A DNA stretch of 64,000 bases from assembly GCF_002847445.1 (NCBI RefSeq), contig NZ_CP025430.1, positions 1,178,001-1,242,000 on the forward strand, written 5' to 3'. The translations under genes were made by a program, and so were the position numbers. This stretch comes from Paracoccus zhejiangensis. Lineage in GTDB: Bacteria > Pseudomonadota > Alphaproteobacteria > Rhodobacterales > Rhodobacteraceae. Of the stretch, positions 57,701-64,000 are shown in pieces. The stretch's first letter is position 1. The number at the start of each line of letters is the position of its first letter. The notes below the pieces were generated by a model, which was not told the origin of the DNA, made no database searches, and worked only from the letters and a program-made list of their open reading frames with translations.

Positions 57701-57798
57701 GCATCAATGGCGGTACGATCACCGCGATCGGCAATAGCCGCGTCACCTATGTCAAGGGTGGGCGCAGCAGCGATCTGGCGGTGCTCGACGGCCGTTAA
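54709..57798 (+). CDS. Large Ala/Pro-rich membrane protein with GspL-like N-terminus and GspC/PilP-like C-terminus
   Basis: A 1029-residue protein with three parts. Residues 1-160 resemble the actin-like cytoplasmic domain of GspL/PilM-type secretion proteins (LLVIPDDQILYTTLTVPPGP, then ALEGLTPYEVADLAFAW). One transmembrane helix lies near residues 362-384 (FTVMMGLLMLALVVVLLFFGG). A 550-residue disordered Ala/Pro/Glu region follows, then a predicted long Ala/Arg/Glu helix near residues 865-925. The last 70 residues form a compact beta domain like GspC/PilP (TQIIGTIGAGKGSRALVRLS, then GRVITLRLGDRINGGTITAI). No other type II secretion or type IV pilus gene is nearby. Its stop overlaps the antiporter start by one base. 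ATG 54739 is an alternative start. Confidence 0.75.
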   Translation: MTKHFTAAFAMSFTHEEVVLEKRDPEGWRRLGSVRFTRGDLGQQLGSLRERDGTEADQAGGPDTLLVIPDDQILYTTLTVPPGPEPALAVARALEGLTPYEVADLAFAWAPAGEDQADSLHIAAVARRTLEEAEQFALSQGFRPTGFIARPGDDRFPGQPDFGPSATVRDLTRRSTVTEPDLRRAGVTSASIAGMAEAPVETPAKIAAPDPVISRVTAHVYPAAEPAAAATPKAKRAVMSEFAVAAERGAAASPAPQNLRVGPALPAEAPAAPPAEAPVETPETEAAETDAQVIRHLAPQVELTTPGKTMPPRAQAFHSRAAEARSRRAVEEAEPATPGAMASLIGAARAMNSRAPSTFTVMMGLLMLALVVVLLFFGGKTETPAADQIAATAPATEVAEPAAAPVSDEALVEDTTEPVDEAEMAEEPDVPTDAELAATDPVTAPVTEAEPVTAATLPAETPAPLTEAAVAPEPEAAADEALAARESAVQAALTEAQAEPAAEPEAEAEAVAEAPAAEVPAATPAPAPTPAPVAAAPAPKAAAPQAAAPKAAAPAPRATQPAPLRTLALTRSTRPAAPPRRAAAPETNDATPVVPANPRPFAERTQAAPSRVTAIRPPSRPASTQRAAAEPVAQPAAGPAPAPAAQRPTDALQRSTRPPSRPDRQSMNLLPRGAEEPRQAALTPEEIRYYEDILKYLRTAQAGNDSLSKAERDAVIRLADARPLRRPVDVRAGTQKAVNNAVAAAMGESPPPAQKPQSEPQRTAGSPTATGGLSRSARPSHRPGSLSARAGGSSVSGAAVDKAIAAAVASGPLAPGARALTALSSSPLPPRRSGNRGVVALVAPAAAAATAVAAAAPIPQQPSANEAAAIEAQRREDAQLQAQAEARARDRAAADARAEAQARAAAEARARAQAEAEARAAAQRNQAYTPPEAENEPEVATNVPRGTTAAGVAANATVKDGITINRTQIIGTIGAGKGSRALVRLSNGRVITLRLGDRINGGTITAIGNSRVTYVKGGRSSDLAVLDGR

Positions 57799-59771
57799 TG
57801 GAAAATTTCCTTCTACTTTCAACGATTTTCCTTGTTACGATGGTCATTGCCGTGCCGCTCTCGGCGCGGTTGGGGCTGGGCTCGGTGCTGGGCTACCTGA
57901 TCGCCGGCATCCTCATCGGCCCGGTTCTTGGGCTGGCCGGCAGCGAGATGTCGGAACTGCAGCACATCGCCGAATTCGGCGTGGTGATGATGCTGTTCCT
58001 CATCGGGCTGGAACTTGAACCGCGCAACCTGTGGAACATGCGCCGCAGGCTGATGGGTCTTGGCGGCGCGCAGATCCTCGGCACCATCGCGCTGATCTTT
58101 GCTGTCGCCATGCTGGCCGGTCAAACCTGGCAGGTCTCGCTGGTCCTCGGCATGATCCTGTCGCTCAGCTCGACCGCCATCGTGCTGCAAACCCTGTCCG
58201 AGAAAAGCCTGATGCAGACCGGCGGCGGGCGCTCGGCCTTTGCCGTGCTGCTGACGCAGGATATTGCCGTCATCCCGATGCTGGCGCTGATGCCGCTGCT
58301 GGCCTTCCAGCGCAGCGCCAGCCACCCGGCCGAGAACGGCGGTCATGGCGGCGAGGAATTCGTCGCGCAGGCGATCATGGCCAGCCTGCCGGGCTGGGCC
58401 GCGGCGCTGGCGACGCTGGCCGCCGTGGCCGGGGTGATCGTGATCGGGCAATACCTGATCCGGCCGGTCTTCCGCTATGTCCATTCCGCCCGCCTGCGCG
58501 AGATGGACACGGCCTTTGCCCTGCTGATCGTGGTGGGCATCGCCTCGATGATGATCCTCGTCGGCCTCTCGCCGGCGCTTGGCACCTTCCTCGCCGGGGT
58601 GATGCTGGCCGGGTCCGAGTTCCGGCACGAGCTGGAAAGCCAGATCGAACCCTTCAAGGGCCTGCTGCTCGGCCTCTTCTTCATCACCGTCGGCGCGGGC
58701 ATGAATTTCGACATGCTGGCCGCCGACCCGGTGCCGATCCTGTCGGCAACCGCGCTCTTGATCGCCGCCAAGGCCGGGGTTCTGTACCTGATCGCCCGGC
58801 AGGCCGGCATGGCCGACCGCGACCGCTCGCTGTTCACGCTGTCGCTGGCGCAGGCCGGCGAGTTCGGCTTTGTCCTTATTTCCTATGCCGCCTCTCTGGC
58901 GATCCTGACGCGCAGCATGGCCCAGGGGTTCCTGCTGGTCATCGCGCTGTCGATGCTGGCGACGCCCTTGCTGTTCATCCTCTACGACCAGGTGGCCAAG
59001 CGGCTTGGCGACGGGTCGGAACATCACGACCCCGACGAGATCGACGAGCAGCAGCCGATCATCATCGCGGGTGTCGGTCGCTTCGGGCAGGTGGTGAACC
59101 GGCTGGTCACCATGTCGGGCTTCCAGACCACGGTGCTGGACCATGACCTGAAGCTGATCCAGCTGATGCGCAGCTTTGGCTTCAAGGGCTATTTCGGCGA
59201 TCCCACCCGGCCCGAGATCCTCGCCGCCGCCGGGCTGGAGAAGGCGCAGATCCTTGTCGCCGCGCTGGATGACCCGGCCTCGAACATCAAGCTGGTGCGC
59301 TACGCCCGCGAGAAGCGGCCCGACCTGGTCATCATCGCCCGCGCGCGCGACCGGGTGGTGGTCTACCAGCTTTACGCCGCCGGGGCCGATCACATCGTCC
59401 GCGAACTCTTCGATTCCAGCCTGAGGGTCGGGCGCTATGTGCTTGAAAATGCAGGCCTGTCGGAATACGAGGCGGCCGAGCTGGAAAAGATCTTCTACAA
59501 GCTCGACCGCGCCAACCTGCGCGAACTAGCCGAGGTCTGGAAGCCCGACCTGCCGCTGGACCAGAATGAAGATTACGTCCAACGCTCGCGCGATCTGAAC
59601 AAGGTGCTGGAAAACGCGCTGATGGAGCGCTTCGCCCATGGCCCCTCGGCGGCGCCGATCGAGGAGGAAGACGAAGGTGCCGACGAGGACCCCGAGCACG
59701 GGCTGAAGATGCCCTCGCGTCCGGGCGGTCGCAAGGTGCGCCCGATCACCGAGGATGCGCGCCAGGACTGA
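57798..59771 (+). CDS. Monovalent cation:proton antiporter, CPA2 family (KefB/KefC-like)
   Basis: A 657-residue inner-membrane antiporter. About 12 transmembrane segments (GLGSVLGYLIAGILIGPVLG, then FLIGLELEPRNLW) are followed by a cytosolic RCK/TrkA-N domain from about residue 415 (GVGRFGQVVNRL). A 60-residue acidic tail ends the protein. Its ATG overlaps the TAA of the 1029-residue gene (TAATG), so translation is coupled. It is a paralogue of the antiporter at 25839-27638 but is clearly divergent. Whether it moves K+ or Na+ is not readable from sequence. Confidence 0.92.
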   Translation: MENFLLLSTIFLVTMVIAVPLSARLGLGSVLGYLIAGILIGPVLGLAGSEMSELQHIAEFGVVMMLFLIGLELEPRNLWNMRRRLMGLGGAQILGTIALIFAVAMLAGQTWQVSLVLGMILSLSSTAIVLQTLSEKSLMQTGGGRSAFAVLLTQDIAVIPMLALMPLLAFQRSASHPAENGGHGGEEFVAQAIMASLPGWAAALATLAAVAGVIVIGQYLIRPVFRYVHSARLREMDTAFALLIVVGIASMMILVGLSPALGTFLAGVMLAGSEFRHELESQIEPFKGLLLGLFFITVGAGMNFDMLAADPVPILSATALLIAAKAGVLYLIARQAGMADRDRSLFTLSLAQAGEFGFVLISYAASLAILTRSMAQGFLLVIALSMLATPLLFILYDQVAKRLGDGSEHHDPDEIDEQQPIIIAGVGRFGQVVNRLVTMSGFQTTVLDHDLKLIQLMRSFGFKGYFGDPTRPEILAAAGLEKAQILVAALDDPASNIKLVRYAREKRPDLVIIARARDRVVVYQLYAAGADHIVRELFDSSLRVGRYVLENAGLSEYEAAELEKIFYKLDRANLRELAEVWKPDLPLDQNEDYVQRSRDLNKVLENALMERFAHGPSAAPIEEEDEGADEDPEHGLKMPSRPGGRKVRPITEDARQD

Positions 59772-59783
59772 TCCCGTGGGGGA

Positions 59784-60479
59784 TCAGCTGCCGCCCGCGC
59801 CGCCGATGGCCAGCGCGGCATTGACCGCCAGCGCCAGGATCACCGTATTGTAGAAATAGGACAGCACCGAATGCAGCGCCACGATCCGGCGCAGGTCGCT
59901 GGTTTCGACCGTCACGTCCGAAGTCTGGCCGCACATGCCAAGGGTCAGGCTGAAATACAGGAACTCCCACACGCCGGGATCCTTGTCGGCATCACCCTTG
60001 CGGCTGGCGAAACCCAGTCCGCCGGCATCGCGCCCGTCGCCGCTGGTGGCGTAGTAAAGCCCGGCATAGTGGAAGGCCATGACCGTGTGCAGCGTGGCCC
60101 AGCCAAGCGGGACCGAGGCCACCGCCAGCACCGGCTGCCATGGCCCCCGCGCGCCATGGCCCAGAAGCGCAGCCAGCACCGCCAGCAGGCTGACCGCCAC
60201 GCCGGCAAAGGCCAGCAGCAGGATCAGCCGCGCGCCCTCGTCGGTATCCTCGCCATGATGGCGGCGCAGGTCCTCGGGCGTCAGGTGACGGATAACGCGC
60301 GCGGTCATCAGCAGGTAGGTCAGGAAGAAGAGATCGGCCCCGACCAGCGCCCGGCTGCCCAGATCGAGGGGCGCGATCAGCGCCGCCAGCAGGCCAAGCG
60401 CGGCGGCAAGGATGATGCGCGTATGCCGCCGCCATGTGGCGCGCAGCACGTGCAGTCGGGGCTTCACCGCCCCGCTCAT
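59784..60479 (-). CDS. DUF1345 membrane protein
   Basis: A 231-residue protein with about five hydrophobic helices and the family-typical stretches VGADLFFLTYLLMTARVI, AFHYAGLYYAT and EFLYFSLTLGMCGQTSDVTV, ending in a short Gly-rich tail. The function of DUF1345 is unknown; the last conserved part resembles an ion-channel-like pore loop. Its start overlaps the stop of the TraB/GumN-family gene by 4 bases, so the two are coupled. It converges on the antiporter gene. Confidence 0.87.
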   Translation of the reverse strand: MSGAVKPRLHVLRATWRRHTRIILAAALGLLAALIAPLDLGSRALVGADLFFLTYLLMTARVIRHLTPEDLRRHHGEDTDEGARLILLLAFAGVAVSLLAVLAALLGHGARGPWQPVLAVASVPLGWATLHTVMAFHYAGLYYATSGDGRDAGGLGFASRKGDADKDPGVWEFLYFSLTLGMCGQTSDVTVETSDLRRIVALHSVLSYFYNTVILALAVNAALAIGGAGGS

Positions 60480-61495
60480 CCGTCCAGCCGCTCGACGGTC
60501 CAGCCGTCCTTCTCCAGAAGCCGCAGCACCCCCTGCTCGCCCGGCAGATGCAGCGCGCCGAAACCCGCGACCACGCCCTTGCCCTGCGCCGCCGCCTCGG
60601 CCGCGGCCTTGGTCAGCGGCGCGATCCAGCTGGCATTGCGGGCGTCCATCAGCTTGCTCTGGGCAAGGCGCATCTGCGCATCGACCTCGGCCCGGCTGAG
60701 GCCCGACTTGTCATAGGCATCGAAGCGGCCGAATTCCCAGATGGTCCAGACATCGGCACCGAAATAGGCATCGGTCATGGTGACGGCATAGTCATCGGCA
60801 TAGCCCGCCGCCGGCAGGGTGGCGCGGATCATGTCCTCTTCCTCGTCCGGGGTCAGATCGGCGAAGAGGGTGAAGACGGTATCCCATGGCTCGAGCGCGC
60901 GGACCGGCAGGTCCATCGCCTCGGCCCGCGCCACCAGCAGGTGATCAAGCCCCTGCACCTGGCCATCCTTGGCGATGCCTTTGAGCATGCAGGGCGAGAT
61001 GCCCAGCATCATCGAGACATACCAGGGCCGCAGCTTGGCGGTGATGACGGCGGGCGTGCCGCGTTCGGCCATCGCCTCGGACAGCACCTGCCATTCCTCG
61101 GGCGTCAGCCGCTCGGGCAGGGTCGGGCCGTCGGTCGTCACGGTCAGCGAGGGATCGCGGGTCAGCGCCTGCGACAGCTGCGCCTCTTCCTCGGGTCCGG
61201 CCTCGACGAGCAACAGCGCGGCATCGGCCAGATCGGGTTCCAGCCGTTCCATCATCGCCGCGTGGCGCGGGTCCTGGAAGTGATAGGTGCCGACCATGGT
61301 GATGTGCTGGTCACCCTTGGTCGCCCGCCACAAAAGGCCGCGATGATAGGGCACGCCCCCGACTGCCTGATCCAGCCGCGTCCGGGTCTCGGAGGGCATT
61401 GCGTCGATCAGGTTCCGGCCCACGCAATCCTGCGCCAGCGCCGGCGGGGGCGCGGCCAGAAGGGCAAGGGTCAGCAGGACGGCAAGGCGGGGCAT
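60476..61495 (-). CDS. TraB/GumN-family protein
   Basis: A 339-residue exported protein with a signal peptide (residues 1-22, ending PPPALAQ). The TraB/GumN fold has MVGTYHFQDPRHAAMMERL, LLVEAGPEEE and, at the end, GKGVVAGFGALHLPGEQGVL then RLLEKDGW. The GxxH near the start and the AxGAxHLxGxxG near the end are the conserved metal-type motifs of this family, which is thought to contain metalloproteases. I start at ATG 61495; a longer frame to 61531 runs into the 13-bp repeat array. It is coupled to the DUF1345 gene. Confidence 0.88.
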   Translation of the reverse strand: MPRLAVLLTLALLAAPPPALAQDCVGRNLIDAMPSETRTRLDQAVGGVPYHRGLLWRATKGDQHITMVGTYHFQDPRHAAMMERLEPDLADAALLLVEAGPEEEAQLSQALTRDPSLTVTTDGPTLPERLTPEEWQVLSEAMAERGTPAVITAKLRPWYVSMMLGISPCMLKGIAKDGQVQGLDHLLVARAEAMDLPVRALEPWDTVFTLFADLTPDEEEDMIRATLPAAGYADDYAVTMTDAYFGADVWTIWEFGRFDAYDKSGLSRAEVDAQMRLAQSKLMDARNASWIAPLTKAAAEAAAQGKGVVAGFGALHLPGEQGVLRLLEKDGWTVERLDG

Positions 61496-61512
61496 GGGCA
61501 ACTCCGGTCGGT

Positions 61513-61590
61513 AATCACGGTCGGTAATCACGGGCGGGCATCACGGGCGGGCATCTCGGGCGGGCATCTCGGGCGGGCATCTCGGGCGGC
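61513..61590. repeat. Tandem repeat, 6 x 13 bp
   Basis: Six head-to-tail 13-bp units: AATCACGGTCGGT, AATCACGGGCGGG, CATCACGGGCGGG, then three near-identical units CATCTCGGGCGGG (the last ends in C). The array lies 18 bp upstream of the TraB/GumN-family start, in its leader, and 140 bp upstream of the groES promoter region. Confidence 0.9.
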
Positions 61591-61687
61591 GAGGATGGCA
61601 CAGCGCGCCGGGACAGGCCAGTGCGGGTGGCGATCTGGGTAAAGCCCGAAGCGCCGGGCCCGCGTCGGATTTTTCCTTTCCCGCCCG

Positions 61688-61716
61688 TTGACAGGTTGGA
61701 ACCACGGCCCTAGATC
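61688..61716 (+). promoter_or_regulatory. Sigma-70-type promoter of groESL
   Basis: A -35 box TTGACA (61688-61693) is followed after exactly 17 bp by TAGATC (61711-61716) as -10. The CIRCE operator starts 9 bp further on, where transcription should begin. Confidence 0.65.
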
Positions 61717-61724
61717 ATCCGCCA

Positions 61725-61751
61725 TTGGCACTCGCATCAGGTGAGTGCCAA
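61725..61751. promoter_or_regulatory. CIRCE operator (HrcA binding site) of groESL
   Basis: TTGGCACTC (61725-61733), a 9-bp spacer and GAGTGCCAA (61743-61751) form a perfect 9-9-9 inverted repeat, the CIRCE consensus with one symmetric change (TTAG to TTGG). HrcA bound here represses groESL until heat shock. Confidence 0.93.
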
Positions 61752-61789
61752 CAACCGGCACTGCAACCTGAAACACAGGAGTGTTCATT

Positions 61790-62077
61790 ATGGCATTCAA
61801 ACCGCTGCACGACCGCGTTCTGGTCAAGCGCGTCCAGTCGGACGAAAAAACCAAGGGCGGCCTGATCATCCCCGACAGCGCGAAAGAGAAACCCGCTGAA
61901 GGCGAAGTCGTCGCCGTCGGCGAGGGCGCCCGCAAGGATTCGGGCGAGCTGATCGCACCCGCCGTCAAGGCCGGCGACCGCATCCTGTTCGGCAAATGGT
62001 CGGGCACCGAGGTCACGCTGGATGGCGAAGAGCTGCTGATCATGAAGGAAAGCGACATCATGGGCATCATCGGCTGA
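61790..62077 (+). CDS. groES: Co-chaperonin GroES
   Basis: A 95-residue Hsp10 that caps the GroEL cage. It starts [15 protein letters not shown], contains the mobile loop ([20 protein letters not shown], 20 residues) and ends in the beta barrel with [12 protein letters not shown] use ATG 61790 with AGGAG 8 bp upstream; a GTG three codons earlier is inside that ribosome site. GroEL follows 59 bp later in the same CIRCE-controlled operon. Confidence 0.97.
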   Translation: MAFKPLHDRVLVKRVQSDEKTKGGLIIPDSAKEKPAEGEVVAVGEGARKDSGELIAPAVKAGDRILFGKWSGTEVTLDGEELLIMKESDIMGIIG

Positions 62078-62097
62078 TTTGCCGATCAGATCCCTGA

Positions 62098-63783
<1,686 letters not shown>

Positions 63784-63810
63784 TCATCCCCCTGCCCTCT
63801 GGCAGAACGA

Positions 63811-63839
63811 AAAGGCCGCCCCTCGGGGCGGCCTTTTTT
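63811..63839 (+). terminator. Rho-independent terminator of groESL
   Basis: AAAGGCCGCC (63811-63820) pairs with GGCGGCCTTT (63827-63836) around CCTCGG and ends in a run of six T. Confidence 0.92.
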
Positions 63840-64000
63840 CTTGGCAGCCTCACGAATGCCTCTCGCCTTTCACGATCAGTGTAAAGCAGCCGGGCAGAAT
63901 CGACCGATATGCCAGTTTTCCTTTGCGCCCCGAAATGCCCGGCTGCATCCTGAGCAAAGACGAAACCAGCAGGCATCATCATGACCCTTTCCCCAATCCT

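Noticed and set aside
57819..59393. 524-codon minus-strand frame opposite the second antiporter
   Set aside because: It is antisense to a strong CPA2 gene and its composition (Gln, His, Asp, Arg runs) is that of a shadow.
63981..64000. Possible gene start (ATG 63981) at the right edge
   Set aside because: Only six codons are visible and no clear ribosome site precedes them, so I do not list it.

Overview
This is a GC-rich window from an alphaproteobacterium, most likely a Paracoccus-like member of the Rhodobacteraceae. That placement rests on gene content and order: a trgB-cysK pair, a class I (DhnA-type) fructose-bisphosphate aldolase beside pgk, a folB-folP-glmM operon, a DksA with a single cysteine, and a CIRCE-controlled groESL operon. 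It is inference from gene content; no database search was possible.

The left edge (1-6032) is ordinary chromosome: the end of a membrane protein, a DUF3772/MscS mechanosensitive channel, cysK, a TrgB-type NUDIX protein, a DUF2059 lipoprotein-like or periplasmic protein, and tRNA-Ser(CGA). Directly after the tRNA begins a disturbed accessory region (6073 to about 30490). It opens with a tyrosine recombinase cut off by an IS21-family element (7189-9676). The far side of that element truncates an alpha/beta hydrolase that belonged to a Baeyer-Villiger monooxygenase operon with a divergent AraC-type regulator. Next comes an IS3-like element (13265-15733), itself split by an IS481-family element (13583-14543), and it removes the end of a solitary type I cas3. 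A working-looking sugar-acid cluster follows (gluconokinase, SDR dehydrogenase, TRAP DctM/DctQ/DctP, and a divergent GntR/FadR-type regulator). After it come an isochorismatase remnant, a LysR regulator divergent from an MhqO/MhqD-like quinone-detoxification pair, and a KefC-like antiporter. The accessory region ends in a gene graveyard: a YtcJ-like amidohydrolase remnant, a LysR pseudogene with in-frame stops, a second fragment of the same IS3-like element, and another IS remnant.

From about 30490 to the right end the window is intact chromosome. It holds an ASKHA/2Fe-2S corrinoid-activation-type protein, FBP aldolase and pgk (glycolysis/gluconeogenesis), a cytoplasmic plus periplasmic cyclophilin pair, and kbl-tdh (threonine to glycine and acetyl-CoA). 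It continues with a PPDK-like phosphotransferase with an unusual N-terminus, a SleB-type cell wall hydrolase, a Na/Pi-cotransporter-like protein, folB-folP-glmM, a GNAT acetyltransferase, a MoxR ATPase, dksA, an FAD monooxygenase, an LtrA-family protein and O-acetylhomoserine sulfhydrylase. The last part has a SIMPL protein, a 1029-residue GspL/GspC-like Ala/Pro-rich membrane protein coupled to a second KefB/C-type antiporter, a DUF1345/TraB pair, and groESL.

No CRISPR array, rRNA operon or complete prophage was seen. The most notable items are the orphan truncated cas3, the IS-mediated junctions that bracket the accessory region, the 1029-residue secretion-like protein coupled to an antiporter, and the PPDK-like enzyme with a degenerate ATP-grasp part.
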